Source of the DNA: Tenacibaculum singaporense
GTDB lineage: Bacteria; Bacteroidota; Bacteroidia; Flavobacteriales; Flavobacteriaceae
Assembly: GCF_003867015.1 (NCBI RefSeq)
Contig: NZ_CP032548.1
Location: forward strand, 620,001-684,000
Length of the DNA: 64,000 bases
Direction of reading: 5' to 3'
The notes under the pieces were generated by a model. That model searched no databases. It was not told the origin of the DNA and saw only the letters and a list, made by a program, of their open reading frames with translations. Positions 54,283 through 63,081 of the stretch are shown here, one piece after another. Every line of letters starts with the position of its first letter. Positions within the stretch are counted from its first letter, which is position 1. Position numbers and translations under genes: made by a program.

Positions 54283-55338
54283 TTAAGGTCTAGCTTCTAA
54301 AATAAGGTTAAAAGGATTTTGTGTTGCTAGTCTAAACTGAGTAAATCCCCCTCTGGTAGCAACATCTTCTAATCTTTTTTGACCTGCTTGAGCCCCTAGC
54401 GCAAGCCCAACTTCTTGATTTAAAGAACAAGGAGTACAAATAGTAGTTGAAAAAGCATAGAAAGCACGCCCAACAGGGTTAAGGTTGTCTTTTAATTCGT
54501 CATTTGCAAAAGGTTCAACAATCATACAAGTTCCATCAGGTTTTAAAGCTTTTTTTACATGTCTACAAGCACCTACTGGATCTCCCATATCATGTAAACA
54601 ATCAAAAAAACAGACAAGATCATAATCTTTTCCAGGAAAATCTTTAGCGGTGGCTACTTCAAAAGAAATATTATCAACTCCGGCTTTTTTAGCTTTTTTC
54701 TTTGCTTTTTTTATGGATTCATCATGAAAATCGTACCCAACAAAAGTAGAATTAGGAAAAGCCTTTGCCATTATAATGGTTGAAGCAGCATGACCACATC
54801 CAATATCGGCAACTTTAGCGCCTTCTTCTAACTTTTCTACCACTCCATCTAATTCAGGCAGCCAATTTTGAATTAAATTTCCTTCATAAGAAGGGCTGAA
54901 GAATTTTTCGGTACCACAAAATAAACAGGTATTATGGTCTCCCCAAGAAATTCCTTTTCCAGTTTTAAAAGCTTCTTCTACTTTAGGTTCGTCATGATAT
55001 ACAGAAGAAACAGCATAAAACCCACCTGTCATAAAAACAGGACTTTTACTATTACCAAAAACAGCCGTTTGTTCAGGCGTCATATAAAATTTGTTATTGT
55101 CCGCATCATACTCTACATATCCAGATGCAGCTTGAGTAGCTAACCATTCTCTTACATACCTTTCAGAAGTATTTGTTTTTGTGGCTAATTCACTAGAAGA
55201 TAAAGAATCAGATTTAGAAAGAGATTTGTACAATCCAAGTTTGTCACCTATAGTAACAAGAGGTCCATTAGCGGCGGCTCCCATTTCAGTAACCACTTTG
55301 CCTAATAAATCGTGTAGTTTAGTTTCGTTTAGTTCCAT
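54283..55338 (-). CDS. SAM-dependent methyltransferase with winged-helix N-terminus
   Basis: A 351-aa protein. Residues 15-105 are a winged-helix dimerisation domain (SSSELATKTNTSERYVREWLA). The SAM-binding core has VADIGCGHAASTIIMAKAFP near residue 175, YDFHDESIKKAKKKA, and the acidic motif LVCFFDCLHDMGDP. It matches the O-methyltransferase-like group related to Rv2258c. The substrate is unknown. The conserved YxxxTxICTPCSLNQ block near the end is typical of this group. Confidence 0.85.
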   Translation of the reverse strand: MELNETKLHDLLGKVVTEMGAAANGPLVTIGDKLGLYKSLSKSDSLSSSELATKTNTSERYVREWLATQAASGYVEYDADNNKFYMTPEQTAVFGNSKSPVFMTGGFYAVSSVYHDEPKVEEAFKTGKGISWGDHNTCLFCGTEKFFSPSYEGNLIQNWLPELDGVVEKLEEGAKVADIGCGHAASTIIMAKAFPNSTFVGYDFHDESIKKAKKKAKKAGVDNISFEVATAKDFPGKDYDLVCFFDCLHDMGDPVGACRHVKKALKPDGTCMIVEPFANDELKDNLNPVGRAFYAFSTTICTPCSLNQEVGLALGAQAGQKRLEDVATRGGFTQFRLATQNPFNLILEARP

Positions 55339-55479
55339 AATTAACAGTTTAGTTATTTTTAAATCAGCTAATGAGCATCAATATGTTAATTATAAAAAGT
55401 ACAGAAAGATAGTTGAGAGACTCATTAGTTATATGAGGGAGAAGAGCCTAAATAAATATTTTAAATTGAAATAAACAAA

Positions 55480-55512
55480 GGAAAACCCTGCTAAATAGTA
55501 AGGGTTTTTACT
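55480..55512 (-). terminator. Terminator after the 140-aa lipoprotein gene
   Basis: Eight-bp stem AAAACCCT (55482-55489) with AGGGTTTT (55501-55508). The minus-strand side ends TTTTCCTTTG. Confidence 0.7.
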
Positions 55513-55536
55513 GTTTTTAATAAGATGACATTTTAT

Positions 55537-55959
55537 TTATTCAACACGTGAAAACATGCTTCCTAGTCCGTCGTAATTATTATCGGAAATCTCTAAGATG
55601 TTAGGTTTTGTAAGTCTAATGATTCCTGAGAGTATAATTCCAGAAATTTGTTGGTCACCAGATAGTTGTATAAACCTTTCTTCTTTATTAGAATAAATAG
55701 CTTTTTTCATTGTTAAAGTATAGGTGCCTTTAAAAGTCTCTTTGCTATCTTCAAAAATTGAAAACTGATAGTTTTTTTCTAAGGTAAGCTGTACTTTTTT
55801 ACCAAGTGATTCAGGAGTTTTATGAATATGGTTTCCAAAACCACCATCGGTATTGGTCCAATTCCATGTTCCGACCAAATCGGAATTATCAAATTTGTTA
55901 ATTTGGCTAGAAGCACACGAAATTAGTGCAAAAGCAAATATGTAAAGTAGGTTTTTCAT
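55537..55959 (-). CDS. Lipocalin-like lipoprotein
   Basis: A 140-aa protein with lipobox LISCASS (Cys15). The mature part begins DLVGTWNWTNTDGGFGNH and has strands such as KVQLTLEKNYQFSIFED and GTYTL, a small beta-barrel pattern of the lipocalin-like type. Function is unknown. Confidence 0.7.
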   Translation of the reverse strand: MKNLLYIFAFALISCASSQINKFDNSDLVGTWNWTNTDGGFGNHIHKTPESLGKKVQLTLEKNYQFSIFEDSKETFKGTYTLTMKKAIYSNKEERFIQLSGDQQISGIILSGIIRLTKPNILEISDNNYDGLGSMFSRVE

Positions 55960-55974
55960 GGTGAAGGGTTTTGT

Positions 55975-56196
55975 TTACTCTTTTATTTTTTGTTCTCTTC
56001 CAATTAGGAAATATAAAACAGCACCAAAAAAGTTAGCTAATAAAACAATGAGAATCCAAACAATTTTATTGTTTCCTTTAAACTCACTTTTTAAAATATC
56101 AATAAGGGCAATAATTGTTGGAATAATTCCAAGTAAAATAATTAAGATTAGAATCAGCTGCCATACTCCAATCATTTCTATATAAGTCATCATCAT
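55975..56196 (-). CDS. PLDc_N-type small membrane protein
   Basis: A 73-aa protein with two membrane helices separated by DILKSEFKGNNKIVW. The motif NNKIVWILIVLLANFFGAVLYF followed by LIGREQ matches the phospholipase D N-terminal family (PF13396), which occurs alone in many bacteria. Three consecutive ATG codons open the gene, so the exact start is uncertain by two residues. It lies 15 bases upstream of the lipoprotein gene and may be co-transcribed with it. Confidence 0.8.
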   Translation of the reverse strand: MMMTYIEMIGVWQLILILIILLGIIPTIIALIDILKSEFKGNNKIVWILIVLLANFFGAVLYFLIGREQKIKE

Positions 56197-56258
56197 AACA
56201 ATATTTTGAGTACTAAAAGTAGTAAAAAAAGTTAACCTTTGGGAATTGAAAGAAAAAG

Positions 56259-56290
56259 ATTCCTCCTCCTTTGTCGTTCGGAATGACAGT
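56259..56290. repeat. Interspersed repeat fragment
   Basis: GATTCCTCCTCC ... TTTGTCGTTCGGAATGACAG contains the words of an intergenic repeat I associate with flavobacteria (cctccttcgtcggaatgac). It is a single arm. Confidence 0.5.
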
Positions 56291-56311
56291 AAAATGGTTT
56301 GTCTTAAGAAG

Positions 56312-56361
56312 AAAAAACGTCATTAAAATTTCCAAAAAAAGGAGTTTTAATGACGTTTTAA
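56312..56361 (-). terminator. Terminator after the aminopeptidase P gene
   Basis: Perfect 15-bp stem AAAACGTCATTAAAA (56314-56328) with TTTTAATGACGTTTT (56345-56359); minus-strand tail TTC after T6. Confidence 0.9.
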
Positions 56362-56378
56362 AAGTATGGGAAATGATA

Positions 56379-57671
56379 CTATTTATTCATAATATCTTCT
56401 ATTTCGTCAGCTTCAATAGGTATGTTGCGCATTAAGTTGAAAGGTTCCCCTGTTTCTTGAACAACAACATCATCCTCTAAACGAATACCAAAGCCTTCAT
56501 CAGGAATATAAATACCAGGCTCTACCGTAAATACTTGATTTGCTTGCATTGGCTCATGTAACAATCCGTAGTCATGTGTGTCTAAGCCCATGTGGTGAGA
56601 GGTACCGTGCATAAAGTATTTTTTGTATGCTGGCCAATTTGGATCTTCGTTTTGTACGTCAGCTTTGTCTAATAACCCTAAACCTAATAATTCCGAAGTC
56701 ATTAATTTACCAACTTCAATATGGTACTCAGCCCAAAGAGTTCCTGGAACTAACATTTTTGTAGCGTCGTTTTTTACACGGTTAACAGCATTGTATACCG
56801 CTTTTTGCCTGTCTGTAAAACGACCAGAAACAGGTATGGTACGTGTCATATCCGAAGAATAGTTTGCATATTCAGCTCCAACATCCATTAGTAATAAATC
56901 ACCTGCTTTACATTGTTGGTTGTTTTCAATATAGTGCAATACGTTGGCATTGTTACCAGAAGCAATAATTGGCGTATAAGCGAATTTTTTAGAACGATTT
57001 CTAACAAATTCGTGAATAAATTCTGCTTCAATTTCATATTCCCAAACACCAGGTTTTACGAAATCTAATACACGTCTGAATCCTTTTTCAGTAATATCAC
57101 AAGCAGTTTGAATTAAATCAATTTCAATTTGATCTTTTACCGAACGTAAACGTTGTAAAATTGGGTTACTTTTTGCTACTGAATGTGCAGGATATTTGTT
57201 TAATAACCATTTAGTAAAACGAGCTTCACGAGTTTCAGTTTCAACACTAGCACGGTAATGTTCGTTTGTGTTAATATAAACCGTATCGGCTAAAGCCATC
57301 ATTTCAGCCAATACTTTTTCTAAATCTTGCAACCAGTGTACGTTTTTAATACCGCTAGTTTCTAACGCTTTTTCTTTGGTTAGTTTTTCTCCCTCCCAAA
57401 CAGCAATATGCTCATTAGTTTCACGTAAAAATAATACTTCACGTAAATTTTCTTTCGGACAATCAGGGAATAAAACTAATATACTTTCTTCTTGATCAAC
57501 TCCACTTAAAAAGAAAATATCACGGTGTTGTTCAAAAGGTAACGTACTATCAGCACTTACAGGATATATATCGTTTGAGTTAAAAACAGCTAAACTATTT
57601 GGCTTCATTTGAGCCATAAAGTTTTTGCGATTCTTTATAAATAACTGGCTATTTATTGCATGGTATTTCAT
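56379..57671 (-). CDS. pepP: Aminopeptidase P (M24)
   Basis: A 430-aa metallopeptidase. The N-terminal creatinase-like domain has FLSGVDQEESILVLFP. The M24 core shows the two-metal ligands in LLMDVGAEYANYSSDMTRT (two Asp), MGLDTHDYG after GTSHH (His), VEPGIYIPDEGFGIRLEDD (two Glu). It cleaves Xaa-Pro N-termini in the cytoplasm; no signal peptide is present. Confidence 0.94.
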   Translation of the reverse strand: MKYHAINSQLFIKNRKNFMAQMKPNSLAVFNSNDIYPVSADSTLPFEQHRDIFFLSGVDQEESILVLFPDCPKENLREVLFLRETNEHIAVWEGEKLTKEKALETSGIKNVHWLQDLEKVLAEMMALADTVYINTNEHYRASVETETREARFTKWLLNKYPAHSVAKSNPILQRLRSVKDQIEIDLIQTACDITEKGFRRVLDFVKPGVWEYEIEAEFIHEFVRNRSKKFAYTPIIASGNNANVLHYIENNQQCKAGDLLLMDVGAEYANYSSDMTRTIPVSGRFTDRQKAVYNAVNRVKNDATKMLVPGTLWAEYHIEVGKLMTSELLGLGLLDKADVQNEDPNWPAYKKYFMHGTSHHMGLDTHDYGLLHEPMQANQVFTVEPGIYIPDEGFGIRLEDDVVVQETGEPFNLMRNIPIEADEIEDIMNK

Positions 57672-57744
57672 AATGATTCAATTAAATTGATAAGATTCCC
57701 TCAAAAATACGGAAAGAAACTGTGCAAATATTAGCCATTTGGCG

Positions 57745-58329
57745 CTAATTTATGTTTTTTCGAATTCTGCTCATATGTCGGGTAGAAATTCCTAAAAATG
57801 AAGCTAAATAATGAAGAGGAACTTCCTGAAGTAATTTGGGTTCGTTCACGAGTAATTTTTTATAACGTTCTTCAGGAGTTAAAGTCAGCAGGTCAATACG
57901 ATAATCGTCAATTAAAAAAATTTGATTTTCTATAAAGTTATAATAAAATTGATGAAAAGCTTTGTTGTTTTTCATTAGGTGTTTAAAGTCATTAATTTTT
58001 AACACCCAAAGTTTACAGGTACTTAATGCTTTTATGTCTTTTGGGGAGGGAGTTTGTTGTAAAAAACTCTTTAAAGAAGAGGCAAAACCATTTCTTAAGG
58101 CTAAATAGGTGGTTTTTTCTTGTCCAGAAACGGTAACAGCATATTGTAAAATGCCACTTTCTACAAAACAAAAATAACGACAAGGTTCTCCTTTTTTAAC
58201 TAAAAATTCATTTCTAGATAAGGATAATTCGTTAAAACAGTTAATGATTTCAGGAATTAACGTGTTTAAACTTTCATCATTTACGATGTTCTGTATGCGT
58301 TGTGTAATAGCTTTTTTTGAAGCTTCCAT
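57745..58329 (-). CDS. Crp/Fnr-type transcriptional regulator
   Basis: A 194-aa protein. Residues 30-140 form a cyclic-nucleotide-binding-like barrel (LVKKGEPCRYFCFVESG). The C-terminal helix-turn-helix is PLHYLASFLGISTRHMSRIR. The usual cAMP-binding residues are not evident, so the effector is unknown. It stands between pepP and the DUF4382 gene without a clear operon. Confidence 0.88.
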   Translation of the reverse strand: MEASKKAITQRIQNIVNDESLNTLIPEIINCFNELSLSRNEFLVKKGEPCRYFCFVESGILQYAVTVSGQEKTTYLALRNGFASSLKSFLQQTPSPKDIKALSTCKLWVLKINDFKHLMKNNKAFHQFYYNFIENQIFLIDDYRIDLLTLTPEERYKKLLVNEPKLLQEVPLHYLASFLGISTRHMSRIRKNIN

Positions 58330-58360
58330 TTTACGAAAAAAATTTAGCTTAAAAGTATAA

Positions 58361-58390
58361 AAAAAGGATGCTTTTTACAGCATCCTTTGT
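58361..58390 (-). terminator. Terminator after the DUF4382 gene
   Basis: Nine-bp stem AAAGGATGC (58363-58371) with GCATCCTTT (58380-58388); the minus-strand tail is TTTTT. Confidence 0.85.
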
Positions 58391-58410
58391 GATAATTTAT
58401 AGATGAAGAG

Positions 58411-59187
58411 TTATTCTAACTCCACAGTTCCCATATCAGTATTTTCACCTAATACAGCGTTAACTCCTTCAACAGTTTTAGGAGCTAATCCAGAAGCTTC
58501 ATCAGGAGTAAAAGTTACATTGTAAGTACCTGCAGGAACACCGTGTAACATAAATTTACCTTCTTCGTTTGTTACTGTTGTAATTGTATCGGTAGCGGAA
58601 GCAGCTTCAACTGCTACTTGATACTCAAAAGGATTTACCATTCCAGAAATAGCTCCAGAAGCAGCTTCAGTAGTCACTCTAATAGTTGGCTTTAAAATGT
58701 AGTCACCCGAACCAGTTACAACGATAGATTTATCAACCATAAAGTCTAGTATAAACGTATATTTTACACCACCTACTAAATCTTGGTGTACGTTTAATTT
58801 TAATCCTGATTGTTGTGCGCTAGGGGTTGCTAATGGATATGTTTCTCCATCTACTACAATAGAATTGTTTTCACCTAAAACTAAACGAATTTGCCCAATT
58901 TTACCAGCAGGAATTTCAGTGTCTACTAATAAAGCGTCAATTCCACCAGTTAACTCAAGTAAGTTGTATACTTGTGGAGTAACATTTCCAAGGCTTTGCC
59001 AACCATTTTCTTCGTCTCCAACGTTAATCATTACGTCCTGTACATCGATGTTTACTTTATCGTAATCACCAGGAGCGTCTACTAAGCGAACTGCTACTTG
59101 AGACGTTTGGGGATCGTCACTAGAACAGCTAACAAATGCGGTAAAAAAAGTTGCCAATGCAACTAGTAATAAAACATGTTTTTTCAT
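58411..59187 (-). CDS. DUF4382 lipoprotein with carboxypeptidase-regulatory-like domain
   Basis: A 258-aa lipoprotein (lipobox FVSCSSDD). Residues 30-170 match DUF4382 (VAVRLVDAPGDYDKVNIDVQ, then GQIRLVLGENNSIVV). Residues 175-258 form a carboxypeptidase-regulatory-like Ig fold (EGKFMLHGVPAGTYNVTFTP). Both are common in surface proteins of this phylum. Function is unknown. Confidence 0.85.
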   Translation of the reverse strand: MKKHVLLLVALATFFTAFVSCSSDDPQTSQVAVRLVDAPGDYDKVNIDVQDVMINVGDEENGWQSLGNVTPQVYNLLELTGGIDALLVDTEIPAGKIGQIRLVLGENNSIVVDGETYPLATPSAQQSGLKLNVHQDLVGGVKYTFILDFMVDKSIVVTGSGDYILKPTIRVTTEAASGAISGMVNPFEYQVAVEAASATDTITTVTNEEGKFMLHGVPAGTYNVTFTPDEASGLAPKTVEGVNAVLGENTDMGTVELE

Positions 59188-59312
59188 AATTATTGGTTTT
59201 TGTAATACACAGTAAATATAACAATATTTATACCAAAATATTGTTTTGCTTGATTAGTGAAGTGCCAAAAATACTGATAATTAAATAGATAAAATGCGAT
59301 TTTAATTAACTC

Positions 59313-60632
59313 TTAAGATGGTTTGTTGCTATTCCTTCTTTTACGGTTATTTCGTTTTCTAGGAGTATGTTTTTTTGAATTTTCTGTTGAGGTTTTTTTT
59401 GTTTTTTTCTTTGGATCAGAAGATGTCTTAAACGATTTTTTAGCTGGTTTATTTCTAGATTGCTGCTTTGGTCGTTCAGTAGTTACTTCATTTTTTATAG
59501 TAGATAAATCAAAACCTTCTAATTCAGAAATAGTAATTTTTTGCCCTAATAACTTCTCAATACTTTTTAAGTAAGTTTCTTCTTCTTGGGCTACTAATGA
59601 AATAGCTTCTCCACTAGCGCCTGCTCTTCCTGTTCTACCAATTCGATGCACATAATCTTCAGGAACGTTAGGAAGTTCAAAATTAATAACGTGTGGAAGC
59701 AATGGAATATCTAATCCACGTGCAGCAATATCAGTAGCTACCAATACTCGAATAGAATTGTCTTTAAAACCTTTTAAAGCTTTGGTTCTTGCTCCTTGAC
59801 TTTTGTTTCCGTGTATAGCTGCGGCAGAAATTCCTCGTTTAATTAGTTTTTCAGTCAACCTGTTAGCACCGTGTTTGGTTCGAGTAAAAATTAATACCTG
59901 ACTCCAGTTACCTTTTGAAATCAACTGACCAACTAGTTCGGTTTTTTTACTTTTAGGAACCTTATATAGTTTCTGGTTTACTTTTTCGGCCGTTGTATTT
60001 TCTGGGGCAGCTTCAACCAATACAGGGTTGTGTAAAATACCTTGTGCTAATTTTTTTATTTCTTTTGAAAAAGTTGCCGAAAACAATAAGTTTTGACGTT
60101 TTTGAGGTAAAAAAGAGATTATTTTTTTTATATCTCGTAAAAAACCCATGTCAAGCATTCTGTCGGCTTCATCTAAAACTAAAACGTCAACACGTTTTAA
60201 AGAAAGTTGATTTTGCTCGTGTAAATCTATTAATCTACCAGGAGTAGCTACCAAAACATCAATTCCGTTTTTAAGTGTTGCTATTTGAGAGCTTGGTTTT
60301 ACGCCACCAAAAATAGCGGTAGATTTAATATTTAAATGTGTACTGTATTCGCGCACATTATCATATACTTGAGCAGCTAATTCCCTTGTAGGTGTTAGTA
60401 CCAATGCTTTGATCGGACGATATTTTGGATTCTTTTTTTCTGATATATTTTGTAAAATAGGCAAGATAAATCCTGCAGTTTTTCCTGTTCCGGTTTGTGC
60501 AGAAGCTAATACGTCTTTGCCTTCTAAAATAACTGGAATTGCTTTTTCTTGAATAGGAGAGGGTGTTTCGTACCCTTTTTCGGTTACCGCTTTTACTAAA
60601 GCTTTTGATAAACCTAACGATGTAAATGTCAT
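59313..60632 (-). CDS. rhlE: DEAD-box RNA helicase (RhlE-type)
   Basis: I use the ATG at 60632 ([20 protein letters not shown], 439 aa) because the Q-motif follows directly; the frame is open to 60665. Seen: the Q motif ([10 protein letters not shown]), [10 protein letters not shown] (motif I), PTRELA (Ia), [10 protein letters not shown] (II), SATF (III), and [10 protein letters not shown] (VI). The last 75 residues are a basic, Lys/Arg/Asn-rich tail that should bind RNA. RhlE-type helicases act in ribosome assembly and RNA decay. Confidence 0.93.
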   Translation of the reverse strand: MTFTSLGLSKALVKAVTEKGYETPSPIQEKAIPVILEGKDVLASAQTGTGKTAGFILPILQNISEKKNPKYRPIKALVLTPTRELAAQVYDNVREYSTHLNIKSTAIFGGVKPSSQIATLKNGIDVLVATPGRLIDLHEQNQLSLKRVDVLVLDEADRMLDMGFLRDIKKIISFLPQKRQNLLFSATFSKEIKKLAQGILHNPVLVEAAPENTTAEKVNQKLYKVPKSKKTELVGQLISKGNWSQVLIFTRTKHGANRLTEKLIKRGISAAAIHGNKSQGARTKALKGFKDNSIRVLVATDIAARGLDIPLLPHVINFELPNVPEDYVHRIGRTGRAGASGEAISLVAQEEETYLKSIEKLLGQKITISELEGFDLSTIKNEVTTERPKQQSRNKPAKKSFKTSSDPKKKTKKTSTENSKKHTPRKRNNRKRRNSNKPS

Positions 60633-60715
60633 ATATAATTCTTCAGTAGTATTAAAAAATAACACGACTATGAGCCAACAAAGGTACTGCTATTTATTGG
60701 GCTTCGTCTATAAAT

Positions 60716-60748
60716 AAAAAAGACGCCTTATTTAAAGCGTCTTTTCTT
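60716..60748 (-). terminator. Terminator after the 84-aa gene
   Basis: Stem AAAAGACGC (60718-60726) with GCGTCTTTT (60737-60745), preceded by A-rich sequence so that the minus strand has a T tail. Confidence 0.85.
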
Positions 60749-60771
60749 TAGTTTTAAGTTTTAATATGTGT

Positions 60772-61026
60772 TTAACTTTTAGCCATGGCACTTTTAATAA
60801 TACCAACAATAACCAGTAAAACAGCTCCACCAACACCACTTCCAGCAATGTTTCCGATAATACCAGAAATATCAATGTTTAACATTCCTAATAATTGAGC
60901 TCCTAGGCCACCACCTAAAATTCCTACAACTGAGTTCCAAAGGGTACCTAAAGAGTACTTTTTTAACAAAGCACCTGCAAGATTACCACCTACTGCTCCA
61001 CTTAATAAGCTAATAAGAAATTCCAT
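60772..61026 (-). CDS. Small glycine-rich membrane protein
   Basis: An 84-aa protein made of hydrophobic, glycine-rich segments (LLSGAVGGNLAGALLKKYSL, GILGGGLGAQLLG, GGAVLLVIVGIIKSAMAKS). It resembles the small GlsB/YeaQ-like or DUF-type membrane proteins present in many bacteria. Nothing more can be said. It is the next gene downstream of the M14 deacylase. Confidence 0.65.
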   Translation of the reverse strand: MEFLISLLSGAVGGNLAGALLKKYSLGTLWNSVVGILGGGLGAQLLGMLNIDISGIIGNIAGSGVGGAVLLVIVGIIKSAMAKS

Positions 61027-61103
61027 AATTTTATAATTTTTGATTAGTTAATTGGAATTAAAGTAAGTGAAAAATAATTTATAAAACAAATAAAATCAGT
61101 TTG

Positions 61104-62069
61104 TTATGGTTTTCCTAAGTGAAATAAAGCATCTCCCATGTTAATGATTGGAAAGTTGTTTTTAGCAATGATATAGCCATTGTAAGGAGATTTTACGGAA
61201 AAATTTGTTTCCCCATAGGTATCCATAACATGTCCCAAAACTTGTCCTTTTTTTACTTTTTCACCATTATGTACAATAGAAGTAAATAAACCAGCAACCT
61301 TGGCTCGAACCCATTTGTGTTTATTAATGTGTATTGAAGTAGTATTTTTAGGTATTTCAATACTTTTATTAATCATTTTAAAATGTTTTAAAACACGAAG
61401 CGTTCCATTAATACCTTGCTGAATAGCTTTTTCTTCTAGTCGTAAAGATTCTCCTCCTTCGTACACAATTACAGGAATATTGTTTTTATAACATTGATTT
61501 CTAAAAGATTTAGGGATAAGTTTAGAGCCAAACATAAATGGGGCATTGAAAATGCTGGCTAACTGAAATCCTTTTTCATCTTCAGGGGTGAATCGTATTT
61601 GCGGAAAGTTATTTCGTTGTTCACCTCCTGTATGGAAATCAATAGCAAAATCTACATTATTGGTAATTTCTTTCATTAAGTAATACGCCATTCTACTTGC
61701 TAAGGAACCTGTTTTTGAACCAGGGAAACTACGGTTTACGTCTTTACCATGCATGTCCCTCGACATATTTAAAAAACCAAACACATTCAACAAGGGAACA
61801 ACGATAACACAACCTCGGTGAATTTTGTACGATTTGTCAATTAACATTCTTCTGACTAATTCAATACTGTTTACTTCATCTCCGTGTAAACCACCTTGTA
61901 GTAGAATAGTTGGGCCTAATTGATCACCATTAAAAATATACACAGGAATTTCTATTAGAGTTCCTGTAGGCAATCTATCAATTGGGATTTTAATTAATTT
62001 AGATTCACCTAAACCAATTTTTTGTCCACGAATTTCTATGATTCCGTTTTTAAAATTTTGTTCGAACAT
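61104..62069 (-). CDS. Succinylglutamate desuccinylase/aspartoacylase-family (M14) deacylase
   Basis: A 321-aa protein of the AstE/AspA group of M14 metallopeptidases. Zinc ligands His62 and Glu65 are in GGLHGDEVNS and a third His in AIDFHTGGEQR. The glutamate of the active site is in VIVYEGGESLRL. A C-terminal biotinyl-like domain of about 90 aa (VRAKVAGLFTSIVHNGEKVK) is typical of this group. The gene overlaps the end of a rimK gene by 34 bases, which suggests that it trims or transfers something on the product of that ligase. Confidence 0.88.
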   Translation of the reverse strand: MFEQNFKNGIIEIRGQKIGLGESKLIKIPIDRLPTGTLIEIPVYIFNGDQLGPTILLQGGLHGDEVNSIELVRRMLIDKSYKIHRGCVIVVPLLNVFGFLNMSRDMHGKDVNRSFPGSKTGSLASRMAYYLMKEITNNVDFAIDFHTGGEQRNNFPQIRFTPEDEKGFQLASIFNAPFMFGSKLIPKSFRNQCYKNNIPVIVYEGGESLRLEEKAIQQGINGTLRVLKHFKMINKSIEIPKNTTSIHINKHKWVRAKVAGLFTSIVHNGEKVKKGQVLGHVMDTYGETNFSVKSPYNGYIIAKNNFPIINMGDALFHLGKP

Positions 62070-62938
62070 TTTTCTTCTAAAAATTTAACAATGGCTTTGG
62101 CAATATTATCTTTGGTATATGCTTCAATTCCTTGTAAGCCAGGAGTTGAGTTAACTTCAATTAATAAAGGTCCTCTTTTTGATCGTATCATATCAACACC
62201 AGCAATAGGTAGTTCTAAATATTGAGCTGCTTTAATAGCTATTTTTTCTTCTTCAGCAGTTAAAGTGACCTTATGTCCGCTGCCTCCTTTATGAATATTA
62301 GAACGAAAATCACCCTCTAGTCCTTTACGTTTCATAGAAGAGACTATTTTACCATTTACAACAAAAGCACGAATATCTTCACTATTACTTTCTTTTATAA
62401 ACTCTTGTAATAAAATACTGGTATTTGTTCCGTGCATGGTTTCAATAATAGACATAGCTGATTTTTTGCTTTCAGCTAAAATTACTCCAGAGCCATGTGT
62501 TCCTTCTTGTAGTTTAATAATGACAGGAGAGCCACCTAATAAATCTATTTGCTCACTAATGTTTTCAGCGTCAACAGAAAAAACAGTCTGAGGAATAGGA
62601 AGTCCATTTCTACTCATTATTTGCAAAGTACGAGCTTTGTTTTGCGCATTAACAATACCTAAATAACTAGCGGTACTGTAAACCCCATTTATTTCAAATT
62701 CTTTTACAACTGTTGCTCCGTGTTTCATAGCAGAAACACCTATTCTAGGAATAATAACATCAGGAATATCAATAATATTTTTACCTTGATATAGAATAGC
62801 AGGTTTACCATCGCCAAGTTTTATAGAGCATTTTAAATGGTTTATAATTTCAACTTTATGTCCACGACGACGAGCTTCTTTGTATATTCTTTGTGTTGAA
62901 TAAATTTGGTCACTAACAGAAAGAATAAAAATAGTCAT
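62036..62938 (-). CDS. RimK-type ATP-grasp ligase, second copy
   Basis: A 300-aa ATP-grasp ligase similar to the protein at 9728-10600 along its whole length: YSTQRIYKEARRRGHKVEII, IPRIGVSAMKHGATVVKEFE, VIIKLQEGTHGSGVILAESK, GDFRSNIHKGGSG and DMIRSKRGPLLIEVNSTPG. The operon partner is different (an M14 deacylase, with a 34-base overlap). In place of ribosomal protein S6, its target may be another acidic tail or peptide, but this cannot be decided from sequence. Confidence 0.9.
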   Translation of the reverse strand: MTIFILSVSDQIYSTQRIYKEARRRGHKVEIINHLKCSIKLGDGKPAILYQGKNIIDIPDVIIPRIGVSAMKHGATVVKEFEINGVYSTASYLGIVNAQNKARTLQIMSRNGLPIPQTVFSVDAENISEQIDLLGGSPVIIKLQEGTHGSGVILAESKKSAMSIIETMHGTNTSILLQEFIKESNSEDIRAFVVNGKIVSSMKRKGLEGDFRSNIHKGGSGHKVTLTAEEEKIAIKAAQYLELPIAGVDMIRSKRGPLLIEVNSTPGLQGIEAYTKDNIAKAIVKFLEEKCSNKILKTES

Positions 62939-63081
62939 AGCCTAAAAATTTTGAGGTTAAACAAAGCTAATCATTTTTTTGTTTGACAAGAACTTCAAAA
63001 AGAAGTCTCTCAATATTCTGTTAATTTTTTTGAAATAGTATTTGCTTACAGTATTTTCACTTCTTCTAAACCAAATTATAA

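Noticed and set aside
55181..55474. 97-codon open frame on the plus strand upstream of the methyltransferase gene
   Set aside because: Most of it is antisense to the methyltransferase N-terminus and the rest is low-complexity; no family or start signal.
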